19,482 nucleotides of DNA from JANQGH01 sp039030175 (GCA_039030175.1 JBCCER010000075.1:1-19482), one strand, 5' to 3'; shown: positions 7,894 through 15,453, counted from the stretch's first letter. Notes: generated by a model not told the origin, from the letters alone. Program-made: numbers and translations.

Positions 7894-9519
7894 CTACTGG
7901 CTGAATTGATCGAGTATCGGCTGAACAGCGCGCAGCGATAAGGCGGCGATGGTGAGGGTTGGATTAGCCGCAGCGCTGGTCGCGAAAACGCTGCTCCCCA
8001 GCACGAACAGGTTGGGGTGGTCATGCGATCTGAGGTCGGAATCGACGACCGAAGCTGCCGGATCAACGCCCATAACACAGGTGCCCATAATGTGGGAGCC
8101 AGCCAGCGGGTCGGGCGAATGTCTTGGTTGGTCGGTACCGAGTAACCCGAAAACCTCCTCATGGGCGGCTTCCGAGGCCGCCATGCCGCGATGGGTGTAG
8201 TCGTCGAACCGGTAGAAGGTTTTCGGTCGCGGAATCCCGATGGCGTCACGCTGGTCGAAATCCGGCACGATGCGGTTTTCCGGATCGGGAAGCTGTTCGG
8301 TCATGCTGGCGATCATCACCTGGCGTGAGGTGTCGTCGCGGATCGCTTGGACTAGCTGCTCTCCCTCAAGTCCCTGGTCAATGAAATCCGTGATCGTGGT
8401 AACGGGTGCCCCGGTCGCCCAGCCCCAGCCCAGATTATAGATCGCGATGCGATAGGCCGGCCGCTCGGTGCGCCAATCGCCCCAGCGCGTGTTTTCGATG
8501 CTGGTGATCGTGATCGGCCCCCGCATCGGCCAAACAGGCCGATTGGCAAGTGCCCAACTGGCCTTGTACGGATGGTCCATCAGATTACGGCCGACAAGGC
8601 CGCTGCTATTTGCAACGCCTTGGGGGTTGTCTTCCCCGCGAGACATGAGCAGCAGCTTAGGTGTCTCAAGTGCATGGGCGGCTAGGACGAACACCTGGCC
8701 GTCGATCGCGCCCTCGCTGCCATCCGGCCTTTTGAAGCCAAGGCCGGCGATCTGCCGGCTGTCGTTCAGCGAAATATGGTACACGACTGTGTCATGGATT
8801 ACGCGCGCGCCCGCGCGCTCTGCCGCCTCGACATGGCTAAGGGCGTCGTATTTGGCACCGCTTGGGCAAATCGGGGTGCAGCTATTGCTGCCACAGCAGG
8901 CCAGACGGCCAGCGTAAGGCTCTGTATTGCGCGCGGCGGGTGTCGTGACCGGGGTATAGGGACTACCGGCCAGCGCCTGACGGAACTGGCGGTCCATATA
9001 GCTGTGCGGCATTGGCGGCATGGGATAGGGCTCGCTTCGTGGAGAGCCCAGATCGTCGCTTGGATCGCCGGCAATACCCATGGCTCGCTCGGCCGCGCCA
9101 TACCATGGCTCCAGATCCTCATAGGTCAGCGGCCAATCCACGCCGATGCCGAATTCGCTTCGGATGCGGAAATCGGCGGGCAGAAACCGGAGGCTCGTGG
9201 CCTCCCAATGCCAGGTCGTACCGCCGACAAGGCGCTCATACGACCCCTGGAACCGGTCGGGGCCGCCCTGAATCACATAGGTGTCGGGGTCCCTATAGCT
9301 GGGCCGCTGTGCGTATGGCACGTCGGGGTAGGGGGCCGACGGCCAGTTTCGTGATGGATGATCGTAATAGGTCAGCAGCGCATCGTTGCGTGTGATCCTA
9401 GGTCCTGCCTCCACAACCAGGACATCGGCACCGCGTTCAGCCAATTCGGCGGCTGCGAGCGCTCCAGCCACGCCGGATCCGACGATGACAACATCCGCTG
9501 AATAGTCGGGATCAGTCAT
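7894..9519 (-). CDS. GMC-family FAD-dependent dehydrogenase, large (catalytic) subunit with predicted [3Fe-4S] site
   Basis: A 541-residue glucose-methanol-choline oxidoreductase, the flavin subunit of a predicted sugar/alcohol dehydrogenase. The FAD-binding Rossmann motif is GSGVAGALAAAELAERG (14-30), followed by VVEAG and then GGTTWHW (99-105). Cysteines at 208, 209, 214 and 218 (CCGSNSCTPIC) match the pattern and spacing that I recall for the [3Fe-4S] ligands of the Burkholderia FAD glucose dehydrogenase. The C-terminal GMC part has SHIMGT with H476 as likely catalytic base and NPTLTIAALSLR (519-530). It has no signal peptide of its own, so it is probably exported folded with the Tat-signal small subunit encoded 7 nt upstream. 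The substrate cannot be read from sequence. No cytochrome c subunit follows, so its electron acceptor is unknown. Confidence 0.9.
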   Translation of the reverse strand: MTDPDYSADVVIVGSGVAGALAAAELAERGADVLVVEAGPRITRNDALLTYYDHPSRNWPSAPYPDVPYAQRPSYRDPDTYVIQGGPDRFQGSYERLVGGTTWHWEATSLRFLPADFRIRSEFGIGVDWPLTYEDLEPWYGAAERAMGIAGDPSDDLGSPRSEPYPMPPMPHSYMDRQFRQALAGSPYTPVTTPAARNTEPYAGRLACCGSNSCTPICPSGAKYDALSHVEAAERAGARVIHDTVVYHISLNDSRQIAGLGFKRPDGSEGAIDGQVFVLAAHALETPKLLLMSRGEDNPQGVANSSGLVGRNLMDHPYKASWALANRPVWPMRGPITITSIENTRWGDWRTERPAYRIAIYNLGWGWATGAPVTTITDFIDQGLEGEQLVQAIRDDTSRQVMIASMTEQLPDPENRIVPDFDQRDAIGIPRPKTFYRFDDYTHRGMAASEAAHEEVFGLLGTDQPRHSPDPLAGSHIMGTCVMGVDPAASVVDSDLRSHDHPNLFVLGSSVFATSAAANPTLTIAALSLRAVQPILDQFSQ

Positions 9520-9526
9520 GGCCGAC

Positions 9527-9979
9527 TCAGTTGTGATCGTGAAACGCGGGCGGCTCTGACCAAAAACCGAGCGACCCTCGGCAAGTGCCGATCGGCTGGT
9601 CGAAGCCGAGCGCCCGCCACATCAGTGCGCGCTCGAAGGTCGCCACTGCCTGTCCGTCGTCATCGTCGTACGCTCCGAGATACCATTGCTTCTGAATGGC
9701 GCGCTTGACTTCGGCGATGTCGTCGGAGCCGTCATCATCCCCGACGATCAAGCGTTCTAAAGCGGCGCGCATTCTGGGATTTGATAGAAGTGAGCGTAGA
9801 TATGTCCGGCCAAGGTCGGCGTCGAGTTCCCATGGCCCGGCGAGCCGGCGTGAGAGCTCCATGAAGTCCGTCAGTTCGATTTGCGCATTGGCCGCTGGCG
9901 CGAATAGCAGAGCGCTGGCAGCGACCCCTGACATCACCAACTGCCGCCGCGTTGGTCTGGCACTCGGAAACTCAATCAT
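9527..9979 (-). CDS. Tat-exported small subunit of FAD sugar/sorbitol dehydrogenase (FAD-SLDH type)
   Basis: A 150-residue periplasmic protein. Residues 1-32 form a twin-arginine signal: PTRRQLVMS with R11-R12, a hydrophobic stretch and an ANA cleavage site near 32. The mature part shows features of the small subunit of membrane-bound sugar or sorbitol dehydrogenases: FMELSRRLAG after the signal and a C-terminal QKQWYLGAYDDDDG segment. In characterised complexes this subunit helps fold and export the flavoprotein through Tat, which fits the adjacent GMC gene without a signal. Its ATG overlaps the plsY stop (ATGA, 9976-9979) and its own stop lies 7 nt before the large-subunit start. All three are therefore probably translated from one message. 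Family assignment is from motif recognition and is fairly but not fully secure. Confidence 0.8.
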   Translation of the reverse strand: MIEFPSARPTRRQLVMSGVAASALLFAPAANAQIELTDFMELSRRLAGPWELDADLGRTYLRSLLSNPRMRAALERLIVGDDDGSDDIAEVKRAIQKQWYLGAYDDDDGQAVATFERALMWRALGFDQPIGTCRGSLGFWSEPPAFHDHN

Positions 9980-10656
9980 GCTGCCTTCTTCTTTTGACCG
10001 ATTTTCGGTTCCTGTCCCGTCAAGAGGCGCCTGATGTTCTGGTGGTGCCGGATCCAGACGATGATCGCGAGGAAGAGGCAGAGCTGTGCCCGCTGCGGGT
10101 CGGCTAAGAGCGCATGGGATAGGCCCATGTCCCGAAGCGGCTGATAGATGTCACGCATCGACAACAACCACGCATAAACGGGAGAGAGCGCAAGAGCCAT
10201 CAGCGCGGCCAGTGAGGAGTACCGGAAGATCAGGGCGACGATCAGCCAGGTCAGGCAGCACAACACGCCGACGACCGGGCTTAGTGCCAAGAGGATGCCA
10301 AGCGCGGTCGCAACGCCCTTTCCACCGCGAAACCCAAGCCAAACCGGGAATACATGGCCAAGCATTGAGCCAGCAGCCGCCATAAGCGCGGGATCACTAC
10401 CATAGCTTTGGGCAATGAGAACCGCGACAGCACCCTTGCCACCATCCAAGAGCAACGTGGCCAAGGCCAGTAGCTTGTTGCCGGTGCGCAGAACGTTGGT
10501 GGCGCCGATATTGCCAGAGCCAATCTTGCGGACATCGCCATAGCCCGCCAGCCGGGTCAGCACGAGCCCGAACGGGATCGACCCCAACAGATAGCCGCCA
10601 ACCAGCGCGCCGATCAGGTAGGGCCAGGCAAATTCCCAACTGATTGGATCAGGCAT
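9976..10656 (-). CDS. plsY: Acyl-phosphate:glycerol-3-phosphate acyltransferase PlsY
   Basis: A 226-residue inner-membrane acyltransferase that moves an acyl group from acyl-phosphate to sn-glycerol-3-phosphate, the first step of phospholipid synthesis. The family motifs are all present: GSIPFG (25-30), GSGNIGATNVLR (46-57), GHVFPVWLGFRGGKGVAT (100-117) and a late RHHQNIRRLL. Five or more hydrophobic segments fit the known fold. The C-terminus is basic (KKKAA). The start at 10656 lies 11 nt after the pyrC stop, and the stop overlaps the next gene by ATGA. In the alphaproteobacteria I know, plsY is followed by dprA; here a dehydrogenase pair and an OmpA-like lipoprotein gene lie between them. 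Confidence 0.96.
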   Translation of the reverse strand: MPDPISWEFAWPYLIGALVGGYLLGSIPFGLVLTRLAGYGDVRKIGSGNIGATNVLRTGNKLLALATLLLDGGKGAVAVLIAQSYGSDPALMAAAGSMLGHVFPVWLGFRGGKGVATALGILLALSPVVGVLCCLTWLIVALIFRYSSLAALMALALSPVYAWLLSMRDIYQPLRDMGLSHALLADPQRAQLCLFLAIIVWIRHHQNIRRLLTGQEPKIGQKKKAA

Positions 10657-10667
10657 CCATGAGTGAC

Positions 10668-11966
10668 CTAGTCGGGGAAGTTATCGGCTCGGTACACGGT
10701 ACGCCCATCGACGACAGTCGCCAAGACGGTGCCATTTGTTGGTCGCCTGTCGAAGGGAGAGTTCTTGGACTTCGACCTAAAGCTCTCGACGTCGATGCGG
10801 CCGGGCCGGTCGAGTTCGAATAAGACCAGGTCGGCGGGCGCACCTTTGGTCAGCCTGCCCAGATCTTGATCGATAAGCTCGGCAGGCTTATGGGTCATTG
10901 CCGCGAGGATCTGCAAGAGCGAAACTTGGTCTTTGTGGGCTAGCTCAAGTGCCAACTGCAGCAGCGTTTCCAGACCGACAACGCCGGGTTCGGCCTGCGC
11001 AAAGGGCAAGCGTTTTGACTCGACATCTTGGGGCCAGTGGTCACTGGCGATGATGTCGATCGTTCCATCAGCCAGACCTTCAACGATCGCTCGGCGATCT
11101 TCATCGCTGCGCAGTGGCGGTGATAGTTTCGCGAAGGTCCGATACTCACCCACATCCGTTTCGGTCAACGCAAAATATGTTGGGGCGGTATCGCAGGTAA
11201 CGGGCAATCCGCTTTTCTTGGCATGCCTGATTGCTGCAACGCTTTCAGCTGTCGAGACGTGAGCCACGTGATAGGCGGCGCCCGTTAGCTCGACTAGGCG
11301 CAGATCTCGCTCAATCATCATCACCTCGGCCTGTCGCGGGATGCCGGCCAAACCAAGCCTGGTCGATAGCTCGCCGGCATTCATCACGCCGTCCATCGCG
11401 AGGCGCGGTTCTTCCGGGTGCTGAATGATCGGTTTGCCAAGGGCGCCGGCATAGGCGAGCGCGCGATTCAAAACCAGCGCGTCTGCCACTGCCCTCGCGC
11501 CGTCGGTAAACCCAACCGCGCCGGCCTCCGCAAGGAGGCCCATCTCGGCAAGTTCCTTACCCTTGGCCTGGCGCGTAACGCAAGCGTAGGCGAAGATCTT
11601 GGTCTGCTTGATCTCCCGTGCGCGGCGGGCAATGAACTCCAGCCCCGTCATGCTGTCGATGGGTTCGGGTCCGTCCGGCAGGCAGGCCATTGTCGTGACG
11701 CCACCTGCCGCAGCCGCAGCCGAAGCGCTGGCGATCGTTTCTTTATGCGCTTCACCTGGCTCCCCGAGCCGGACGCGCGAGTCGACCAAGCCCGGCGCCA
11801 GACAATGCCCATGGCAATTGATCATCAGAATGTCGTCCGCGAGTCCGTCCCCCGTGATGTCGGGGCCGAATTCCGCGATCCGGTTACCGTCAGCAATGAG
11901 ACCGCCTGTCTGATCCAATCCAGATGCCGGATCCAACAGGCGTGCATTGAGAAAAGCTTGGCGCAT
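10668..11966 (-). CDS. pyrC: Dihydroorotase homologue lacking the HxH metal site (PyrX-like partner of PyrB)
   Basis: A 432-residue amidohydrolase-fold protein of the class I dihydroorotase family. The canonical N-terminal metal motif DxHxHLREPG is here VDSRVRLGEPG (61-71), with Arg at 64 and 66 in place of both histidines and Gly in place of the substrate-binding Arg. Other family residues persist: H183 in IQHPEE, H236 in YHVAHVSTA and D309 in IIASDH. I infer that it cannot act as a normal dihydroorotase. It more likely serves as the structural partner of aspartate transcarbamoylase, as inactive DHOase homologues do in Pseudomonas. The ATG at 11966 lies 2 nt after the pyrB stop and suits the family start; the frame extends upstream into pyrB to 12017. 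A true dihydroorotase should be encoded elsewhere. Confidence 0.92.
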   Translation of the reverse strand: MRQAFLNARLLDPASGLDQTGGLIADGNRIAEFGPDITGDGLADDILMINCHGHCLAPGLVDSRVRLGEPGEAHKETIASASAAAAAGGVTTMACLPDGPEPIDSMTGLEFIARRAREIKQTKIFAYACVTRQAKGKELAEMGLLAEAGAVGFTDGARAVADALVLNRALAYAGALGKPIIQHPEEPRLAMDGVMNAGELSTRLGLAGIPRQAEVMMIERDLRLVELTGAAYHVAHVSTAESVAAIRHAKKSGLPVTCDTAPTYFALTETDVGEYRTFAKLSPPLRSDEDRRAIVEGLADGTIDIIASDHWPQDVESKRLPFAQAEPGVVGLETLLQLALELAHKDQVSLLQILAAMTHKPAELIDQDLGRLTKGAPADLVLFELDRPGRIDVESFRSKSKNSPFDRRPTNGTVLATVVDGRTVYRADNFPD

Positions 11967-11968
11967 GC

Positions 11969-12940
11969 TCACGTTGCCGCCTCGGAGTCGAGCACCTTGG
12001 TCAGCTCGTCCAGACACGCCATGCGAACAGCCACGCCCAGCTCAACCTGATCCAAAATAACGCTGCGGCTAATGTCATCGGCCACATCGCTGTCGATCTC
12101 CACACCCCGGTTCATCGGCCCCGGATGCATGATCAAAGCCTCTGGGTTGGCAACGCTCAACTTATCACGGTCGAGGCCGTAGAGCCGGTAGTACTCGCGG
12201 GTAGACGGTACGTAGCTACCCTGCATCCGCTCCATCTGCAATCGCAACATCATGACGATATCGGCGCCTGCAAGCCCCGCGCGCATGTCATGAAAAACGC
12301 TCACCCCAAGGCGCTCTATCGCAGGCGGAAGCAGAGTCGGCGGAGCGATCACGCGGACTTGCGCGCCCATAATGTTCAGCAGATAAATGTTCGATCGGGC
12401 CACTCGGCTATGGAGAATGTCGCCGCAGATGGCGACGGTCAGTCCAGCAAGTCGGCCCACGCGGCGCCTTATAGTCAGGGCATCCAGCAAGGCCTGGGTC
12501 GGATGTTCGTGGCTGCCATCCCCGCCATTGACGACCGCCGCCGACACTTTTTGCGCTAGTAGCTCGACCGCGCCTGAATCCGGATGACGGACGATCAGAA
12601 CGTCAGGGTGCATGGCGTTGAGCGTCACCGCCGTGTCGATCAGCGTTTCACCCTTTTTGATCGAGCTGCTGGCCACGGACATATTGACCGTGTCCGCTCC
12701 CAGCCGTTTGCCTGCGACCTCAAAGGATGTCCGCGTTCGCGTCGAATTCTCGAAGAACAGATTGATGACGGTGCGCCCGCGCAGCCGGCTCGACTTCTTG
12801 TCCGGTTGACGGTTCTGCTCGACATAGCCGTCCGCGCAATCCAGCAGCAAGGAGATCTCCGCCTCGCTGAGATCGCTGATCGCCAGTAAGTGGCGCTGGC
12901 GCAGTCGGTTTGAGATTGTGGAATCGGGCATTGCCTCCAT
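11969..12940 (-). CDS. pyrB: Aspartate carbamoyltransferase catalytic subunit
   Basis: A 323-residue transcarbamoylase that makes carbamoyl-aspartate from carbamoyl phosphate and aspartate, the committed step of pyrimidine synthesis. Visible motifs are FFENSTRTRTSFE (62-74, carbamoyl-phosphate loop), the KKGET loop (95-99), VRHP (117-120), HEHPTQALLDA (144-154) and HPGPMNRGVEI near the C-terminus. No regulatory pyrI follows. The degenerate pyrC is 2 nt downstream, the arrangement of the ATCase-DHOase dodecamer class. The start at 12940 lacks a clear ribosome binding site; an ATG three codons later (12931) has GGAGG only 2 nt away, so the exact start is uncertain. It heads the minus-strand run pyrB-pyrC-plsY-dehydrogenase. 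Confidence 0.96.
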   Translation of the reverse strand: MEAMPDSTISNRLRQRHLLAISDLSEAEISLLLDCADGYVEQNRQPDKKSSRLRGRTVINLFFENSTRTRTSFEVAGKRLGADTVNMSVASSSIKKGETLIDTAVTLNAMHPDVLIVRHPDSGAVELLAQKVSAAVVNGGDGSHEHPTQALLDALTIRRRVGRLAGLTVAICGDILHSRVARSNIYLLNIMGAQVRVIAPPTLLPPAIERLGVSVFHDMRAGLAGADIVMMLRLQMERMQGSYVPSTREYYRLYGLDRDKLSVANPEALIMHPGPMNRGVEIDSDVADDISRSVILDQVELGVAVRMACLDELTKVLDSEAAT

Positions 12941-12957
12941 GATACGCCGGCCGATGT

Positions 12958-12998
12958 CGGCTGACCAAGCTCTGCTGCAATAGTTGAAGAGTCAGCCG
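12958..12998. promoter_or_regulatory. Dyad in the divergent pyrB/permease promoter region
   Basis: CGGCTGAC (12958-12965) and GTCAGCCG (12991-12998) form a perfect 8-bp inverted repeat with 25 bp between. It sits in the short region between the divergent pyrB and permease starts and could be a binding site serving both. No T-run follows on either strand, so it is not a terminator. Function is inferred from position only. Confidence 0.3.
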
Positions 12999-13037
12999 GT
13001 CTTTGATCGGTGCAATGGACGGAGTGGAACGAGCCTC

Positions 13038-13922
13038 GTGCGAACTGAAGGCAATAATGTTGTTCGAGGTGCACTGCTCGTCATCGGCGCCAGCCTGATT
13101 CTCGCTACGATGACTCTTGGCGTTCAGTTCGCTAGTGCAGATGCCCCCTCGAGCGTTGTCACGTTCGGAATTTTCGCCACCGGGTGGATCATACTCGTGC
13201 CCTTCTTGCTGTTGAGGCGCGGTCTTCGGTTCTTCGCGACAAAACACCCTAGCCTGATGGTTGTTCGAGCGGTCGTGGGCACTCTTCAGATCGCAACGCT
13301 GTTTTTTGCCGTCAGCACCATCTCGCTTGTCGAGGCCAATCTGATGCGCGAATTGGCGCCGATCTGGGTACCGGTGTTGCTCTGGCTTTTCTGGCGCGAA
13401 GCCATGCCGTCAAAACTCTGGTTTGGCATCATCCTTGGCTTTGCCGGAATGGCACTTGTGCTCCATCCGGCTATCACTCACCTGGCGGTCGGGTATGTAT
13501 TTGCCCTGGCGAACGGCATTCTGTACGGACTCCAAAGCATCTTGTCGCGCCGGCTTGGCGAGTTGCACGAGCCTGTGCTGCGCATCTCCTGCTACATCTA
13601 TACGGCTGCGATTATCGTTCTCGGCGTTCCCGCTGCGCTCCACTGGCAGCCGTTGTCGCTAGAGACATGGGGGTTCATGGCCGTCATTGGCGCCATGATG
13701 GTTGTGTCGGCAAATTTGCTCCTTTTGGCGTTTCAGCAGGCGCCAGCCTATGTACTGGCGCCATTCGGCTATTCGGCCGTCGTTTTCTCCGCGGTCTTGG
13801 ACTGGGCGGTTTACGGCCTGGTGCCGTCGCTAGCCGTGATTGTCGGTGCCGTAATGGTCGTTTTCGCAGGCTATCTGATCATTCGCCTCAGCAACCGTTA
13901 CGACGAGTCCAGGGTGCATTAA
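13038..13922 (+). CDS. DMT-superfamily (EamA) permease
   Basis: A 294-residue inner-membrane protein made of about ten hydrophobic helices in two EamA-type halves. The first runs from GALLVIGASLILA to GMALVLHPAI, and the second begins around AVGYVFALANGILYGL and ends with VVFAGYLIIRL. Typical family features are EANLMRELAPIWVPVLLWLFWRE in the first half, at its third and fourth helices, and the matching ANLLLLAFQQAPAYVLAPFGYS in the second. Members export metabolites or amino acids; the substrate here cannot be predicted. I use the GTG at 13038; the frame is also open from a TTG at 12984, whose extra 18 residues do not look like membrane protein. It is divergent from pyrB and ends 18 bp from the convergent AEC permease gene, with no clear terminator between them. 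Confidence 0.85.
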   Translation: MRTEGNNVVRGALLVIGASLILATMTLGVQFASADAPSSVVTFGIFATGWIILVPFLLLRRGLRFFATKHPSLMVVRAVVGTLQIATLFFAVSTISLVEANLMRELAPIWVPVLLWLFWREAMPSKLWFGIILGFAGMALVLHPAITHLAVGYVFALANGILYGLQSILSRRLGELHEPVLRISCYIYTAAIIVLGVPAALHWQPLSLETWGFMAVIGAMMVVSANLLLLAFQQAPAYVLAPFGYSAVVFSAVLDWAVYGLVPSLAVIVGAVMVVFAGYLIIRLSNRYDESRVH

Positions 13923-13940
13923 GGTTTTGATTGGTGAGCG

Positions 13941-14855
13941 CTACGGCGCCAGGAACATCACGGCCGGAATTGTCACGATTGCGACCAAAGTTGTGACGGT
14001 AATAATCCCTGCCATCATGGCCGCGTCGCCGCCCATTTGCCGTGCTAGCACGTAGGACGAGGCGGACGTCGGCAAGGCGTTGTAGAGCACGGCCACCGTG
14101 GCGGCCATTCCCGTCACGCCCAATACCAAACAGGCAACTGCCGTAAGCGCGGGAACCGCCAGCAGCTTGATCGCTGAAGTCGTCCCTACGGACAAGAACC
14201 CCTTGCGGGCAGCCTCGAAGTCGAGGCCGGCGCCGACAGCCAGCAGGCCGAGCGGCAACGAGGCGCGGCCGAGGATCTCCATCATGTCTCCCAGGACCGG
14301 GACGATTGGTAGGCCGGAGAGATTGCAGGCAACACCGATGAACACGGCGATGATCAGCGGGTTGGTGACGATGCCGCGCACGACATCCATGCGGTTGACC
14401 GAGCCTTTGTTGCCGTAGCGAACCAGGGCTGCTACCGCCAACACATTCACGGTCGGCACGACGAAGGCGATCCCGATGCCGGCTAGAGCCACCCCTTGGG
14501 GGCCGAACATGCCGAATGCTGCTGCAAGTCCGATGTACGAGTTTGGTCGGATGCCTCCTTGAAACACAGAGGAAAAGGCGGGGCCTGGCATTCGCCAAAA
14601 TCTGCCGAGTAGCAAAATCAGGACGGCCATGACAACGACGGCCGCCATCATGGAAAGTCCCATGCCTAACAGGTCGAGGATCTCGATCTCGGCGGTCGCG
14701 AGTTCGCTGACGAGTAGGCAAGGGAAGAAGACATAGTAGATCGTCTTTTCGGCGGCAGGCCAAAAGGAGATCGGCACGAAATCGATGCGGCGCAGAATAT
14801 GTCCAAGCACGATCAGCAGGAAGATCGGCGCGAGGGCAAGGAAGATTATCGTCAT
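13941..14855 (-). CDS. AEC (auxin efflux carrier) family permease
   Basis: A 304-residue membrane protein with about ten hydrophobic segments. It fits the AEC family by its opening (IFLALAPIFLLIVLGHILRR), FQGGIRPNSYIGLAAAFGMFG near the middle of the first half, NPLIIAVFIGVACNLSGLP before the second half, ASLPLGLLAVGAGLD and the late LYNALPTSASSYVLARQMGG. Bacterial members transport small carboxylates such as malate or malonate, but this substrate is unknown. Its ATG overlaps the ruvX stop in ATGA (14852-14855), so it is probably translated after ruvX from the same message. A 349-residue frame overlapping it (13888-14937) is Arg/Pro-rich and lacks hydrophobic periodicity, so it is an artefact. 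Confidence 0.93.
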   Translation of the reverse strand: MTIIFLALAPIFLLIVLGHILRRIDFVPISFWPAAEKTIYYVFFPCLLVSELATAEIEILDLLGMGLSMMAAVVVMAVLILLLGRFWRMPGPAFSSVFQGGIRPNSYIGLAAAFGMFGPQGVALAGIGIAFVVPTVNVLAVAALVRYGNKGSVNRMDVVRGIVTNPLIIAVFIGVACNLSGLPIVPVLGDMMEILGRASLPLGLLAVGAGLDFEAARKGFLSVGTTSAIKLLAVPALTAVACLVLGVTGMAATVAVLYNALPTSASSYVLARQMGGDAAMMAGIITVTTLVAIVTIPAVMFLAP

Positions 14856-15331
14856 GCCAGGCGCGGAAGATTAGCAATGGCGTCAAGCGCCCCTTGCAGA
14901 ATGAAGGCGGCCGCTGCGGTGTCCACCCGTTGCGCACGTTTTGCCCGGCTTAAATCGGCTTCCTTGACCATGGCTCGTTCGACGGCTTGGGTCGAAAGAC
15001 GCTCATCCCAGAACGCTGCCGGAATGTCGCGGCGTTTCAAAAGGTTGTAGGCAAACTGTTTCGTTGACTGCGCGCGGGGGCCAAGCGACCCGTCCATGTT
15101 GCGCGGCAAGCCGACCACCAGTGCGCCGACACCCCGCTCGTCCACTGTTTCGAACAGGGAATCGGCATCCTGGGCAAACCGTTGTCGGCGGATCGTGCCA
15201 ATCGGCGAAGCCAAGGTCAGGGCGCTGTCAGACAGTGCCATACCGATGGTTTTTTCGCCCACATCCAGCCCCAGCAAACGGGTCCCGGCAGGCAATCGGT
15301 CGGGCAAGTCCTCGATCTTGCAGATACTCAT
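14852..15331 (-). CDS. ruvX: YqgF/RuvX, Holliday junction resolvase-like / pre-16S rRNA nuclease
   Basis: A 159-residue RNase H-fold protein of the YqgF family. E. coli YqgF takes part in 16S rRNA 5'-end maturation, and the family was first annotated as a Holliday junction resolvase; the role here could be either. Motifs are LLGLDVGEKTIGMALSD (19-35, first catalytic Asp at D23), VVGLPRNMDGS, FWDERLST with the catalytic Glu, and RVDTAAAAFILQ with the last Asp. Length is slightly above the usual 140 or so because of about 15 extra N-terminal residues. The start at 15331 has no strong ribosome binding site. It is divergent from gatC, a pairing I have seen in relatives, and overlaps the AEC permease by 4 bp. 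Confidence 0.94.
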   Translation of the reverse strand: MSICKIEDLPDRLPAGTRLLGLDVGEKTIGMALSDSALTLASPIGTIRRQRFAQDADSLFETVDERGVGALVVGLPRNMDGSLGPRAQSTKQFAYNLLKRRDIPAAFWDERLSTQAVERAMVKEADLSRAKRAQRVDTAAAAFILQGALDAIANLPRLA

Positions 15332-15363
15332 AGGCTGGTGCTAGGTTCGCGGCCGCTTTGGAG

Positions 15364-15369
15364 GGTCAA
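15364..15369 (-). promoter_or_regulatory. Possible -35 element for ruvX
   Basis: On the minus strand this reads TTGACC, a good match to a sigma-70 -35 box, 33 bp before the ruvX start codon. No convincing -10 box follows at 16-18 bp, so the assignment is weak. Confidence 0.2.
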
Positions 15370-15394
15370 GGCCCCCATATATGAACGTGTATTG

Positions 15395-15434
15395 GCGCGG
15401 CTTTCCGGGTGCGACCGGAAACACCGCGCGTTTT
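15395..15434 (+). promoter_or_regulatory. Terminator-like hairpin in the gatC leader
   Basis: The outer stem GCGCGG (15395-15400) pairs with CCGCGC (15424-15429). The inner stem TTTCCGG (15402-15408) pairs with CCGGAAA (15415-15421) around the loop GTGCGA. A small internal loop separates the two stems. TTTT follows one base later (15431-15434). It lies 20 bp before the gatC ATG with no plus-strand gene upstream to terminate, so it may be an attenuator or a leader structure for gatCAB. Confidence 0.5.
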
Positions 15435-15453
15435 CGTTGGAGACACCTATACC

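Noticed and set aside
11418..12050. 210-codon plus-strand frame opposite pyrC and the pyrB end
   Set aside because: It is antisense to the conserved pyrB-pyrC coding frames, with no ribosome binding site or domain.
13888..14937. 349-codon minus-strand frame longer than the AEC permease gene it overlaps
   Set aside because: It is Arg/Pro-rich with no hydrophobic segments, whereas the other frame gives a clear AEC-family protein that overlaps ruvX neatly.
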